A stretch of 64,000 nucleotides of DNA. It comes from Niallia taxi. GTDB taxonomy: Bacteria; Bacillota; Bacilli; Bacillales; Cytobacillaceae. The stretch spans positions 62,001 through 126,000 of the forward strand of contig NZ_RZTZ01000002.1 of the NCBI RefSeq assembly GCF_004005475.1, in the 5' to 3' direction. The translations under genes and the position numbers were made by a program. This document shows, in pieces, positions 8,981 through 18,103 of the stretch; within the stretch, counting starts at the first letter, position 1, and the number at the start of each line of letters is the position of its first letter. The notes beneath the pieces were generated by a model. That model made no database searches and was not told where the DNA came from. It saw nothing but the letters and a program-made list of their open reading frames with translations.

Positions 8981-10279
8981 ATGACTATTTACCACTTCGT
9001 AGGTATTAAAGGGTCAGGGATGAGTGCACTTGCACAAATCCTGCATGATATGGGTTTACAAGTTCAAGGATCGGATGTAGAAAAGAGATTTTTTACACAG
9101 GTGGCTTTAGAACAGTCAGGAATTAAAATTCTTCCTTTCTCAAAGGAAAACATTCAGCCTGGGATGAATATTATTGTGGGAAATGCTTTCCCTGATACGC
9201 ATGAAGAGGTTGTGGAAGCTAATGCATTAGGTCTTCCAGTTGTCCGCTACCACCGTTTTTTAGGCGATTTTATGAAGCAGTTCACAAGCGTTGCAGTAAC
9301 AGGTGCACACGGAAAAACATCAACAACAGGCTTGCTTGCGCATGTTATGAAAGGTGCAAAGCCGACAGCCTATTTAATCGGAGATGGAACAGGAAGAGGA
9401 ACAGAAAATGCAGAGTACTTTGCATTTGAAGCATGTGAGTACAGACGACATTTCTTATCGTACTTCCCTGATTATGCGATCATGACAAACATTGATTTTG
9501 ATCATCCTGATTATTTTGCTAATGTCGATGATGTCTTTTCTGCATTCCAAGAAATGGCTTGGCAAGTAAACAAAGGAATCTTTGCTTGTGGTGATGATGA
9601 ACAGCTCCAGAAAATTCAAGCAAAAGTGCCTGTAGTTTTTTATGGTTTTGATGATGAAAATGACTTCCAGGCAAGAAATGTTGTGAAGACTACAGAAGGT
9701 ACAACGTTTGAAGTATATGTAAGAAATACTTACTACAATACATTCTCGATTCCGACTTTCGGAAACCATAATATCTTAAATGCATTATCTGTCATTGCCC
9801 TAAGTCATTATGAAGATTTAGATGCAAGTATTGTGCAAGAAAGACTTATGTCATTTGAGGGTGTTAAGCGCAGATTCTCTGAGAAGCGCATTGGTGAGCA
9901 AGTAATCATTGATGACTATGCGCATCATCCAACAGAGATTAAGGCGACAATTGAAGCTGCAAGACAGAAGTATCCAGACAGAGAAGTAGTGGCTGTTTTC
10001 CAACCGCATACCTTCTCTAGAACACAAACCTTCTTGAATGAATTTGCAGACAGTTTAAACCTTGCAGATTCTGCTTATCTTTGTGAAATTTTCGGTTCAG
10101 CTCGTGAGAACCATGGCAAGCTGAGCATTGAAGATTTGGCAGAAAAGGTACCAGGCAGCAAAATCATTTCAGAAGAAAGTATTGAAGCATTAAAAGCTCA
10201 TGAAAAGGCAGTTATCCTGTTTATGGGCGCTGGCGATGTTCAGAAGTTCCAGGATGCTTATGAAAAATCATTAGTATAA
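8981..10279 (+). CDS. murC: UDP-N-acetylmuramate--L-alanine ligase MurC
   Basis: A 432-residue cytosolic Mur ligase that joins L-alanine to UDP-MurNAc using ATP, the first amino-acid addition in peptidoglycan stem synthesis. Features in order: the Rossmann UDP-binding loop [14 protein letters not shown] at residues 5-18, the ATP loop [12 protein letters not shown] at about 106-117, the central domain with [10 protein letters not shown] and [10 protein letters not shown], and the C-terminal domain with [18 protein letters not shown] and the final VILFMGAGD. Length is normal. Start ATG at 8981 with TTGGAGG upstream. As in B. subtilis, it follows sftA and precedes the ytxGHJ genes, though ampS is inserted here. 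Confidence 0.97.
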   Translation: MTIYHFVGIKGSGMSALAQILHDMGLQVQGSDVEKRFFTQVALEQSGIKILPFSKENIQPGMNIIVGNAFPDTHEEVVEANALGLPVVRYHRFLGDFMKQFTSVAVTGAHGKTSTTGLLAHVMKGAKPTAYLIGDGTGRGTENAEYFAFEACEYRRHFLSYFPDYAIMTNIDFDHPDYFANVDDVFSAFQEMAWQVNKGIFACGDDEQLQKIQAKVPVVFYGFDDENDFQARNVVKTTEGTTFEVYVRNTYYNTFSIPTFGNHNILNALSVIALSHYEDLDASIVQERLMSFEGVKRRFSEKRIGEQVIIDDYAHHPTEIKATIEAARQKYPDREVVAVFQPHTFSRTQTFLNEFADSLNLADSAYLCEIFGSARENHGKLSIEDLAEKVPGSKIISEESIEALKAHEKAVILFMGAGDVQKFQDAYEKSLV

Positions 10280-10286
10280 AGTAAAA

Positions 10287-10318
10287 AAGATGCTGAGTAA
10301 ATCAGCATCTTTTTTTTA
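10287..10318. terminator. Bidirectional terminator between murC and ampS
   Basis: AAGATGCTGA and TCAGCATCTT form a perfect 10-bp stem with a GTAAA loop and T-run on the plus side; an A-run precedes it and serves the opposite strand. Confidence 0.9.
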
Positions 10319-10322
10319 TCTA

Positions 10323-11438
10323 TTATTTTAGATTTTCAGGATTCAGTGCTTCCAACTCAGGTATCACAAATCTTCCGTCTTTTCTAATTAGTACACCGTC
10401 AAAGGAAATTTCTCCTCCGCCGTAATCAGGTCTTTGGATGTTGACCATATCCCAATGGATATTGGAATGGTTGTCATTAAATGCATCATCATAGCATTGT
10501 CCTGGAGTGAAATGGAAGCTTCCGTCAATTTTTTCATCAAACAAAATATCCTGCATTGGGTGAAGGATATATGGATTTACACCAATGGCAAATTCGCCGA
10601 TAAATCTTGCTCCATCATCCGTATCAAGAATTGCGTTCAAGCGTTCTGTATCATTGGAAGTAGCTTCAATAATTTTTCCATCCTTGAATGTCAGCTTAAC
10701 CTGCTCAAATGTAAAGCCTTGGTATGGAGATGGTGTATTATAAGTAAGTGTTCCATTAACAGAATTGCGCACGGGAGCTGTATAAACTTCTCCATCAGGA
10801 ATGTTCATTTGTCCTGAGCATTTTATTGCAGGTATATCCTTTATAGAGAAAGTTAGATCTGTTCCAGGACCAGTGATTTTAACTTCGTCTGTTTTATTCA
10901 TCAAGTCAACGAGATTGTCCATCGCTTTATCCATTTTGCCATAATCAAGGTTGCATACATTAAAGTAAAAGTCCTCAAATCCGTCTGTGCTCATTTTAGC
11001 AAGCTGTGCCATTGATGGGCTTGGGTAGCGAAGCACAACCCATCTAGTTTTTGGAACGCGGATCTCACGATGAACTTTTTTGCCGACAGTAGCACCCTCA
11101 ATTTTCATTTTTTCTGCAGGCACATCAGCATGCTCATTAATATTATCTCCCGCACGAAGCCCGATATAAGCATCCATCTGGCTCATCACATTTGCTTCAA
11201 AGCTAGCCAGCATCTCATATTGCTCCTCTTGTGCGCCTAAAAGCAATGCTCTGTTTACATCATTATCCTTTAAGGACACAAAAGGGTATCCGCCTACTGC
11301 ATATGCTTCTTTTACAAGTGCTTTGACAAGCTCCTTTTGCAAACCAAAGTTTTCAATTAGGACTTTTTCACCCTTTTGCAATCTGATCGAATAATTAATT
11401 AAATTTTTAGCTAACAGCTCTATACGTGGGTCTTTCAT
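10323..11438 (-). CDS. ampS: M29-family aminopeptidase AmpS
   Basis: A 371-residue metal-dependent leucyl-type aminopeptidase of family M29 (thermophilic aminopeptidase family), cytosolic, releasing N-terminal amino acids from peptides. Family landmarks are visible: YSIRLQKGEKVLIE near the N-terminus, YIGLRAGDNINEHADV, IPDGEVYTAPVRNSVNGT (metal-ligand Glu region), the IGEFAIGVNP segment and the C-terminal DNHSNIHWDMV carrying His ligands. It is slightly shorter than the ~410 residues of many M29 members, consistent with the AmpS/PepS branch. It lies convergent to murC and divergent from ytxG. The ATG at 11438 is preceded by an AGGAGG-type site. Confidence 0.9.
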   Translation of the reverse strand: MKDPRIELLAKNLINYSIRLQKGEKVLIENFGLQKELVKALVKEAYAVGGYPFVSLKDNDVNRALLLGAQEEQYEMLASFEANVMSQMDAYIGLRAGDNINEHADVPAEKMKIEGATVGKKVHREIRVPKTRWVVLRYPSPSMAQLAKMSTDGFEDFYFNVCNLDYGKMDKAMDNLVDLMNKTDEVKITGPGTDLTFSIKDIPAIKCSGQMNIPDGEVYTAPVRNSVNGTLTYNTPSPYQGFTFEQVKLTFKDGKIIEATSNDTERLNAILDTDDGARFIGEFAIGVNPYILHPMQDILFDEKIDGSFHFTPGQCYDDAFNDNHSNIHWDMVNIQRPDYGGGEISFDGVLIRKDGRFVIPELEALNPENLK

Positions 11439-11626
11439 ATAATGCCTCCTGTATTTTTAAAAGATTTTGACACTTCGCCATATGTAGAAATTGTTGAATT
11501 GTCTTGTATGGTCAACCATTTTATTGTACCCCAAAAAATATTTTTCTTAAATAATATTGTGTAAATTTAACCAAACTATTGATGCGTTTTGACACGAAAG
11601 TTATAGGATGAATTTACCTGTTTTAT

Positions 11627-11655
11627 TTGTTTCTGGATGTTTTTCCAACTATAAT
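11627..11655 (+). promoter_or_regulatory. SigA-type promoter upstream of ytxG
   Basis: TTGTTT at 11627-11632 and TATAAT at 11650-11655 with a 17-base spacer. Confidence 0.65.
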
Positions 11656-11664
11656 AGAAGAAAG

Positions 11665-11690
11665 GTTTAGGCATTAGCCAAATTGGGAAA
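11665..11690 (+). promoter_or_regulatory. Candidate SigB promoter upstream of ytxG
   Basis: GTTTAG, 14 bases, then GGGAAA, matching the general-stress SigB pattern (GTTTaa-N12-15-GGGwAw), 30 bases before ytxG. The ytxGHJ operon is a known SigB/SigH target in B. subtilis, which supports the reading. Confidence 0.6.
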
Positions 11691-11720
11691 AACAATGAAA
11701 AAGCGGAGGTGTAGCTGTAA

Positions 11721-12170
11721 ATGATTATCATTTTATATTGTAGTGTTGCATTAATTGCCATTGCTTTCACTATTTTGGTTGTGTATGTTGCCAGAACATT
11801 GAAATCGTTACATATCACTCTTGATAGTGTCTCAAAGACATTAGTTGGTCTTGAAAGACAGCTTGATGGGGTTACAAAGGAAACGACTATCTTGCTGCAT
11901 AAAACAAATGAGCTTGCTGAGGATATTCAGCAAAAATCAGAAAGCCTTAATGGTGTGGTTGATGCAGTGAAGGGCATTGGCACTTCAGTAAGAGGATTCA
12001 ATGATTCTATTCAAAACATCAATCAAAATGTGGAGCAAAAGCTTGTGCACAATCAGGACAAGATTGCCCAAGTGCTTCAGTACAGCAAGATGTTCTTTAA
12101 TATTAGAGATCAATGGAAAGCTAGAAGAGCAGCAGAGAACGGCATAAAGGTAAAAGTAAAAGCACATTAA
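11721..12170 (+). CDS. ytxG: DUF948 membrane-anchored stress protein YtxG
   Basis: A 149-residue protein with one N-terminal transmembrane helix (about residues 2-22, IIILYCSVALIAIAFTILVVYVA) followed by a long helical, coiled-coil-prone region (TLDSVSKTLVGLERQLDGVTKE...), characteristic of DUF948. The basic C-terminus ends KVKVKAH. It is the first gene of the ytxG-ytxH-ytxJ general-stress operon, 20 bases ahead of ytxH. Molecular function is unknown; the family is membrane associated. GCGGAGGTG serves as ribosome site. Confidence 0.88.
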   Translation: MIIILYCSVALIAIAFTILVVYVARTLKSLHITLDSVSKTLVGLERQLDGVTKETTILLHKTNELAEDIQQKSESLNGVVDAVKGIGTSVRGFNDSIQNINQNVEQKLVHNQDKIAQVLQYSKMFFNIRDQWKARRAAENGIKVKVKAH

Positions 12171-12190
12171 ACTTTTTAGGAGGGATAATG

Positions 12191-12646
12191 ATGACAAGAG
12201 AATACGAAACAACAGTCGTTGAAAATGAAAGTTCAGGTGGAAAAGACTTTTTAATTGGTGCAATTGTAGGAGGAATTGTTGGAGCTGCAACAGCCCTTTT
12301 CCTCGCTCCAAAGCCTGGTAAAGAACTGATTCAGGATCTTAATCAGCAAGCCGGTATCCTGAAGGAAAAAGGAATTGAGCTTTCTGGAACAGTGAAGGAC
12401 AAAGGCACAGAATATATCAGCATTGCTAAAGATAAGACTGGCAGCATAGGCAGCACTGTTTCCAAGCATTCAAACGATTTAATGGGCAAGGTGAAAGGCT
12501 TAGGTAAGGATGAACAGCAAACAGAAAATGCTGTTGCCGCTGGAGCTGAAAATGATCCTTTTCAACATGAGTACGATGAGATTCAAAGAAAGCTGGAAGA
12601 AACGAAAAAAGCTTTTGATGAAACAGAAAGCAAATATAACCAATAA
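12191..12646 (+). CDS. ytxH: YtxH-family general stress protein
   Basis: About 151 residues. A hydrophobic glycine-rich N-terminal segment (FLIGAIVGGIVGAATALFLAPKPGKELIQDL) is the hallmark of the YtxH domain, including the APKPGKE turn. The rest is a charged amphipathic helix with repeated K-x-K-G-x-E patterns, resembling LEA-like stress proteins. Two adjacent ATGs (12188 and 12191) are possible; AGGAGGG spacing favours the second. Cotranscribed with ytxG. B. subtilis ytxH is induced by stress and in stationary phase; biochemical role unknown. Confidence 0.87.
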   Translation: MTREYETTVVENESSGGKDFLIGAIVGGIVGAATALFLAPKPGKELIQDLNQQAGILKEKGIELSGTVKDKGTEYISIAKDKTGSIGSTVSKHSNDLMGKVKGLGKDEQQTENAVAAGAENDPFQHEYDEIQRKLEETKKAFDETESKYNQ

Positions 12647-12707
12647 TAATAGGACGCCCCAATTATGGGGCTGCCTTTTTATGTGATGATAAAACCGGAG
12701 GGATATT

Positions 12708-13034
12708 ATGAAAAAGATTGAAACAGTTGAGCAGTTTGAAGAAATTTTGAGCAACAATAAAACAGCATTCATCGTAAAGCATAGCCTGACATGTCCGATA
12801 AGTGCAGCAGCATTTGACGAATACAAGCAATATGCGGATTCAAATTCAGAAGTGGATACTTATTATTTGGCTGTTCAAGATGCACGACCACTTTCTAACT
12901 ATATCGCGGAAACATTTAATATAAGACATGAGTCGCCGCAAGCACTGCTGTTTTCTGATCGTTCTGTCGTGTGGAATGCATCACATGGTGGAATTACCGT
13001 TAATTCCCTTAAAGAAGCAAGCATTAAAGCATAA
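12708..13034 (+). CDS. ytxJ: Bacillithiol-system redox protein YtxJ
   Basis: A 108-residue thioredoxin-fold, monothiol protein. The single active-site cysteine lies in SLTCPISAAAF (about residue 26), matching the TCPIS motif of YtxJ, thought to act as a bacilliredoxin-like de-bacillithiolating protein. A cis-Pro loop follows in HESPQALLF. Third gene of the stress operon; GGAGGGATATT ribosome site. Between ytxH and ytxJ lies a short hairpin (ACGCCCCAATTATGGGGCTGC) that may partly attenuate transcription. Ends in a strong convergent terminator. Confidence 0.9.
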   Translation: MKKIETVEQFEEILSNNKTAFIVKHSLTCPISAAAFDEYKQYADSNSEVDTYYLAVQDARPLSNYIAETFNIRHESPQALLFSDRSVVWNASHGGITVNSLKEASIKA

Positions 13035-13080
13035 GAAAAAGGATGGCATATTGGTTTTCTCCAATATGCCATCCTTTTTT
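13034..13080. terminator. Strong bidirectional terminator between ytxJ and the FtsA-like gene
   Basis: AAAAGGATGGCATATTGG pairs perfectly with CCAATATGCCATCCTTTT around a six-base loop, with T-runs for both directions. The stop codon of the minus-strand gene overlaps its edge. Confidence 0.93.
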
Positions 13081-15235
13081 ATGTTGCAGGAACCTTCCAT
13101 TCAATGGAAAGCTCATCCCCTTTGTTAATAGGAGTTAAAAAGGTTGCAGCTTCTCCATTTTTCAAAAGCTCAAAGCTGCCTTGCTTATCCTTTGGAATGT
13201 CAATTTGCACATAAGCAAATAAATCCTGGAACAGAAATCCTTCAAATGGTTTTTGCTCAATTTGAATTTTTTCATATGGTGGAACCTTGTCATCCAGTTT
13301 TAAAGCATGCCCATTTCTTGTCACCTGGGCAAGCTGTTTAGTAAGTGTGAGCTTTTTGCCGTTAAAGGTGACAGGGAGGACTTGGTATAATAGCATCTGT
13401 CTTCTTTCCGCCAGCTCGGTCACTGTTGGAATTACTCTTTTTTCGATGAGAATTTCATCGGCGCTTTCAAAGCTGTGAGTTAATCTAGAAGGAAGTCCAT
13501 TACGAAAAATCTTTCCAGAAAAAGCAGGTATGATTGTATCCTTATCGTTTATTTTAATTTGATATGGGCGCAGCTCCTCCAAATAGTCGTTTAACTCCAG
13601 CGTTTCAAGGAGCTCCTGAAGTGTTTTGACAGTCAAGACATTGATTTCATCGCGATCCTCAATCCAGGCTTCATGTGAAGCTGCTTTGCCATTACATAAT
13701 AGTTTAGGCTGAATGGTGTATTCCTTTCCATTAATACGAACAACTCTTCCATTGTCTAAATCTATTAAGCTTTTTATTTGAACTTGTGTTGGCTCTCCAT
13801 CCTTCCCTTTAAAGACTTGCAGGCTTTGTCCGTTTTCGACAAGATCATCTAATGAGCAGATTTTGCCTTCCCGTTTTATCACAGGACCTTCCCCATGTGA
13901 ACCAGGAATGGTTATTTTCTGTCCATTTAATGAAATGATTTTTGCCATCCCTGGCTTGCCGTATAATTTGGAAAGGGATAAGCCTGAGGCAAGCAGACAG
14001 TCGCCAATTGTCAGTTTATTGACCTCAAATAGTCTGATAGGCTGTTCGTTTACATATACAGTCTTATACTGCACAGGAGATTTCTCGGCTGCAATAGCTA
14101 TTCCTGCTGGTGTAACAAGCTCTGGCCCTTTAATGGAAGGGTCCTTAAAGGTAATATTGCTAATGGCATCAATTCCTCTGATTGCAACACGGTTTGCAGG
14201 CAAGTTCAGCATGTCTGCGATTTTTTGTTGAAGGGCAGGTGTTTGGCTGCCTCCGCCTACAAGCATGACAGCCTTCGGTGACTGGTGGTTATTTAACAAT
14301 AAAATCTCCCTGCAAATAGCATCTGCCAGTTTATCAAGGGCAGGTGAAATTTGTTCAACAACTTCTGCCCTGCTTAACTCTGTTGAAAAGCCAAGAATAT
14401 CAGTAACTGTTATTTGCTCCAGCTCTGACAGTTGTTTTTTTGCTTCCTCTGCGAGCGGGAAATCTAATAAATATTGGTCACTGATTGCTTCCGTAATTTC
14501 ATCCCCAGCAACAGGTACCATTCCATATGCAATAACGGTTCCCTGATCTGTGATGGCAATATCAGATGTGCCTGCTCCAATATCGACAAGAGCGACATTC
14601 AATCTTCTCATAGATGGGGGAATTAATACGTTGATGGCAGCAATCGGCTCGAGTGTCAATGCTTCCATTTCCAAGTCCGCCCTATGCAAAGCGGCAATCA
14701 ATGATTCAACAACAACCTTTGGCAGAAAAGTAGCGATTATTTCAACTTTAGCGATACTGCCTTGCTGGTCAATTAAGCTTCCCATTTCTTGCTCATCAAG
14801 TGTATAACGAAGGACAGAATAACCAACACAGTAATAAAATTGACTGTTTTCCCGGCTGTTTTTCTCCGCTACAATACTTTGGGCTTGTTGCACAGCAGCA
14901 AGCTCCATATGTAAAATATCCTGATTTGTCATCATCGGCTTGCCCTCTATCTCAACAGCGTAAGCAGCCTTTTCCGTTTTTAATGCTCTGCCTGCAGCAG
15001 CAACACTTACTTTTCGAAGAGGACCATGCCTTTCTTCCATTTTTGATTTTATTTCTTGAATGATTTTGGCTACTGCAAGCACATCATGAATTTGTCCATC
15101 AAGCATGGCTCTTTCTTTATGCTCAATGGAAAGAATGTCTGCAACATGATAATTATTATCTAGCACTTCCATAATGATGCCCACTACAGAACGAGTACCA
15201 ATATCTAATGCAAATAATTTATCTTTATTTTGCAA
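13079..15235 (-). CDS. Large FtsA-like actin-fold ATPase with repeated C-terminal modules
   Basis: About 718 residues. Residues ~1-370 are an FtsA/PilM-type actin fold: phosphate-1 loop FALDIGTRSVVGI, phosphate-2 LVDIGAGTSDIAI, adenosine motif VMLVGGGSQTP, and an intervening SHS2-like subdomain (KVSVAAAGRALK). No membrane-targeting C-terminal helix of FtsA is seen. Residues ~390-718 instead hold about four loosely repeated units, each with an 'INGK-x-YTI' strand, a second 'NGK' and a 'DEI-x-I' ending, reminiscent of beta-grasp/SLBB-type folds. FtsA proper is ~430 residues. Start: TTG at 15235, eight bases after AGAAGG; the GTG at 15244 would overlap that site. Homologues exist in Bacillales as 'cell division protein FtsA domain' proteins without known function. 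Confidence 0.8.
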   Translation of the reverse strand: MQNKDKLFALDIGTRSVVGIIMEVLDNNYHVADILSIEHKERAMLDGQIHDVLAVAKIIQEIKSKMEERHGPLRKVSVAAAGRALKTEKAAYAVEIEGKPMMTNQDILHMELAAVQQAQSIVAEKNSRENSQFYYCVGYSVLRYTLDEQEMGSLIDQQGSIAKVEIIATFLPKVVVESLIAALHRADLEMEALTLEPIAAINVLIPPSMRRLNVALVDIGAGTSDIAITDQGTVIAYGMVPVAGDEITEAISDQYLLDFPLAEEAKKQLSELEQITVTDILGFSTELSRAEVVEQISPALDKLADAICREILLLNNHQSPKAVMLVGGGSQTPALQQKIADMLNLPANRVAIRGIDAISNITFKDPSIKGPELVTPAGIAIAAEKSPVQYKTVYVNEQPIRLFEVNKLTIGDCLLASGLSLSKLYGKPGMAKIISLNGQKITIPGSHGEGPVIKREGKICSLDDLVENGQSLQVFKGKDGEPTQVQIKSLIDLDNGRVVRINGKEYTIQPKLLCNGKAASHEAWIEDRDEINVLTVKTLQELLETLELNDYLEELRPYQIKINDKDTIIPAFSGKIFRNGLPSRLTHSFESADEILIEKRVIPTVTELAERRQMLLYQVLPVTFNGKKLTLTKQLAQVTRNGHALKLDDKVPPYEKIQIEQKPFEGFLFQDLFAYVQIDIPKDKQGSFELLKNGEAATFLTPINKGDELSIEWKVPAT

Positions 15236-15497
15236 AAAATACACCTTCTTTTGTTTAAATAGTAATGATTTACTAGAAATTTCATAAAAATAAAGAATAA
15301 AACACTTTAGTGCTTAAAAGCGTTTAATTAATAAAGAAAACTCGTGACATTGGAATAAAGTTGTTTTATAATTAACCCAATTAAGAGAAATGTAACATAT
15401 TTTTAAGTTGGTATAAAGACTAATACACAATTGACCAAACAGGCTTTTAGTAAAGTGAAAATAGTTTGGTTTGTTGATTGAAGGGATGATGGAGAAA

Positions 15498-16574
15498 GTG
15501 AGCAATAAAGAATTAGAAATGCTTCGTGACAGAATTGACGAGTTAAACTTAGAAATCTTAGAAAAGATTAATGAAAGAGCTAATCTTGTTCAAAAAATAG
15601 CACAAACAAAGGTTACGCATGGAGCACATCGCTATGACCCGGTAAGGGAGCGTAAAATGCTTGATGACATTTTAGCAAAAAACGATGGGCCATTTGATAA
15701 TGCAACAATTGCTCATTTATTCAAGCAAATTTTCAAAGCAGGCTTGCAGCTGCAGCAGGAAGATGACAGTAAAGCACTTCTTGTTTCCCGCAAGAAGAAA
15801 CCGGAAGATACAATTGTTGATATTAGAGGCACAAAAATCGGTGATGGTGCTCCTAAATTTGTTTTCGGTCCATGTTCAGTGGAATCATATGAACAGGTTG
15901 CAAAGGTTGCTGAGAGCGTAAAGGCAAAAGGTTTAACATTGCTTCGCGGAGGAGCATTCAAACCAAGAACTTCTCCATACGATTTCCAAGGGCTTGGTGT
16001 GGAAGGGCTAAAAATACTTAAGCGAGTTGCAGATGAGTACGATCTTCGTGTAATCAGTGAAATCGTTAGCCCACAGCATATTGAAGAGGCGTTGGATTAC
16101 ATTGACGTTATTCAGATTGGCGCAAGAAACATGCAAAACTTTGAACTGCTGAAAGCAGCAGGAAGTGTGAAAAAGCCAATATTGCTAAAAAGAGGCTTAG
16201 CAGCAACAATTGAAGAATTTATTAATGCAGCAGAATATATTATTTCCCAAGGTAATGACCAAATCATACTTTGTGAGCGCGGTATCCGCACATACGAACG
16301 TGCGACAAGAAATACCCTTGATATTTCTGCAGTCCCAATTTTAAAACAAGAAACTCATCTTCCTGTATTTGTTGATGTAACGCATTCAACAGGCAGAAAA
16401 GACTTGCTGCTGCCTTGTGCAAAAGCAGCACTTGCAATTGGGGCAGACGGTGTTATGGCAGAAGTACATCCAGATCCTGCTGTAGCATTATCAGATTCAG
16501 CACAGCAAATGGATATCCCTCAATTCGATGAGTTTTATAAATCAATTCTTGAATCACCATATGTAAGAGCATAA
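15498..16574 (+). CDS. aroA: Bifunctional chorismate mutase / DAHP synthase AroA
   Basis: A 358-residue fusion: an N-terminal chorismate mutase type II domain (residues ~1-85, with [13 protein letters not shown] and [11 protein letters not shown]) followed by DAHP synthase (~105-358), which condenses PEP and erythrose-4-phosphate to open the shikimate pathway. Signatures include [43 protein letters not shown] and [11 protein letters not shown]. The N-terminal mutase serves as a prephenate/chorismate-sensing regulatory domain in Bacillus. Start GTG at 15498 gives exactly the length of B. subtilis AroA (VSNKELEML against MSNTELELL); in-frame ATGs at 15486/15489 have worse ribosome-site spacing. 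It sits directly upstream of ccpA, as in B. subtilis. Confidence 0.95.
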   Translation: MSNKELEMLRDRIDELNLEILEKINERANLVQKIAQTKVTHGAHRYDPVRERKMLDDILAKNDGPFDNATIAHLFKQIFKAGLQLQQEDDSKALLVSRKKKPEDTIVDIRGTKIGDGAPKFVFGPCSVESYEQVAKVAESVKAKGLTLLRGGAFKPRTSPYDFQGLGVEGLKILKRVADEYDLRVISEIVSPQHIEEALDYIDVIQIGARNMQNFELLKAAGSVKKPILLKRGLAATIEEFINAAEYIISQGNDQIILCERGIRTYERATRNTLDISAVPILKQETHLPVFVDVTHSTGRKDLLLPCAKAALAIGADGVMAEVHPDPAVALSDSAQQMDIPQFDEFYKSILESPYVRA

Positions 16575-16578
16575 CAGG

Positions 16579-16609
16579 AAACAGATGGAATTATTCCATC
16601 TGTTTTTTT
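16579..16609 (+). terminator. Terminator after aroA
   Basis: ACAGATGGAA and TTCCATCTGT form a perfect stem with TTA loop and a T-run. Confidence 0.9.
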
Positions 16610-16721
16610 GTTTAAATGCTATTATGTATATGATTAAGCAAATATGTCCATAAAAAGAGTAGTATCGTGTATCCAGGTTATTACGGGTAATTTGCATCAC
16701 GATATGTTAGAATATTTAGAA

Positions 16722-16736
16722 ATGAAAACGCTCTGT
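16722..16736 (+). promoter_or_regulatory. cre-like site upstream of ccpA
   Basis: ATGAAAACGCTCTGT matches the catabolite-responsive element consensus WTGNAANCGNWNNCW at all but one defined position, about 200 bases before ccpA. Suggests autoregulation by CcpA, but one mismatch and no test make it tentative. The rest of the 16610-16937 gap carries no gene. Confidence 0.35.
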
Positions 16737-16937
16737 TTGTAGAGCAATGCTTAAGTAATTAAAAAAAACGGTTTTTTTGAAAAAAAATGAAAGCTTGTCA
16801 TTGCGGCATTTGCAACGTTATCGTATGATTAAATACATAATTAGACAAGATTAGCTAAAATGAAACAAAAATGTTTAGGTTCTAGCTACTTGCCGTAAAA
16901 TAAATATAGAGAATGTACGTTAGAAGGAGTGTAAAAC

Positions 16938-17936
16938 ATGAATATTACAATATATGATGTCGCAAGGGAAGCCAGTGTATCCATGGCAACTGTTTCCCGT
17001 GTGGTGAACGGAAACCCGAATGTGAAACCTGCAACAAGGAAAAAAGTACTTGAGGTAATTGATCGCTTAGGATACAGACCTAATGCAGTAGCCCGCGGTT
17101 TGGCCAGCAAAAAGACAACAACAGTTGGTGTTGTTATTCCTGATATTTCAAGCACTTTTTATGCAGAGCTTGCAAGAGGAATTGAAGATATTGCTACAAT
17201 GTACAAATATAACATTATCTTGAGCAATTCGGATCAAAATAAAGATAAAGAGCTTCACCTGCTTAATACAATGCTTGGAAAACAAGTGGATGGTATTGTA
17301 TTCATGGGCGGCAACATTACAGAAGAGCATGTTCAGGAATTTGAAAAATCTCCTGTGCCAATCGTTCTGGCTGCAAGCGTTGAATCAAGCAAAAAAATAT
17401 CTTCTGTAAACATTGATTATGCACAAGCAACATATGATGCTGTAAAATCTTTTGTAGAAAAGGGTCATAAAGTCATTGCGCTTGTACTTGGATCATTAGA
17501 AGAGCCTATTAACAGCGATCATAAGCTTGAAGGCTATAAGCGAGCATTGGCAGATTCTGGAATTACTTTCAAGGAAGAGCTTGTTATTGAAGGTGACTAC
17601 ACGTATGAGTCTGGAATGGAATCTTTTGACAAGCTGATGGAATTAGATGAAAAGCCGACAGCTATCTTTGTAGGTTCAGATGAAATGGCAATTGGTGTCA
17701 TTCACAGTGCAGAGGATAAAGGCTTTAAAGTTCCTGAGGACTTTGAAATCATCAGTTCAGACAACACAAAACTAACATTGATGGTAAGACCACAGCTGAC
17801 AACAATTGTACAGCCTCTTTACGATATCGGTGCTGTAGCAATGAGATTGCTGACAAAATACATGAACAAAGAAACAGTGGAAGACGGAATTGTAGTATTG
17901 CCACATCGAATTGAAGCAAGACAATCAACAAAATAA
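16938..17936 (+). CDS. ccpA: Catabolite control protein A
   Basis: A 332-residue LacI/GalR-family regulator. Residues 2-60 form the DNA-binding head with the helix-turn-helix [20 protein letters not shown] and the hinge helix ([12 protein letters not shown]). The remainder is a periplasmic-binding-like core that in CcpA binds HPr-Ser46-P rather than a sugar. Length and motifs ([46 protein letters not shown]) match CcpA closely. It represses or activates genes at cre sites during growth on preferred sugars; ackA in this window is a known CcpA-activated gene in B. subtilis. Ribosome site AGAAGGAGTG. Confidence 0.96.
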   Translation: MNITIYDVAREASVSMATVSRVVNGNPNVKPATRKKVLEVIDRLGYRPNAVARGLASKKTTTVGVVIPDISSTFYAELARGIEDIATMYKYNIILSNSDQNKDKELHLLNTMLGKQVDGIVFMGGNITEEHVQEFEKSPVPIVLAASVESSKKISSVNIDYAQATYDAVKSFVEKGHKVIALVLGSLEEPINSDHKLEGYKRALADSGITFKEELVIEGDYTYESGMESFDKLMELDEKPTAIFVGSDEMAIGVIHSAEDKGFKVPEDFEIISSDNTKLTLMVRPQLTTIVQPLYDIGAVAMRLLTKYMNKETVEDGIVVLPHRIEARQSTK

Positions 17937-17940
17937 CAAC

Positions 17941-17972
17941 AAAGATGGCTTAATAACAGCCATCTTTTTTTT
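17941..17972 (+). terminator. Terminator after ccpA
   Basis: AAAGATGGCT and AGCCATCTTT flank a short loop, followed by an interrupted run of T. Confidence 0.9.
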
Positions 17973-18103
17973 GTTTTTTTTTCAGCGTTTTTTCCCATTA
18001 AATTACACCTAGTATTTAAGTCTATTGGTCTATAAAATAAATTAGTATGACAGTTGTATTACAAATTTTATAGATAAATAGAATGACTTCTAGGGGGAAA
18101 CAT

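Noticed and set aside
13144-15063. Several plus-strand ORFs opposite the FtsA-like gene
   Set aside because: They lack ribosome sites and overlap a 718-codon minus-strand gene with clear ATPase motifs.
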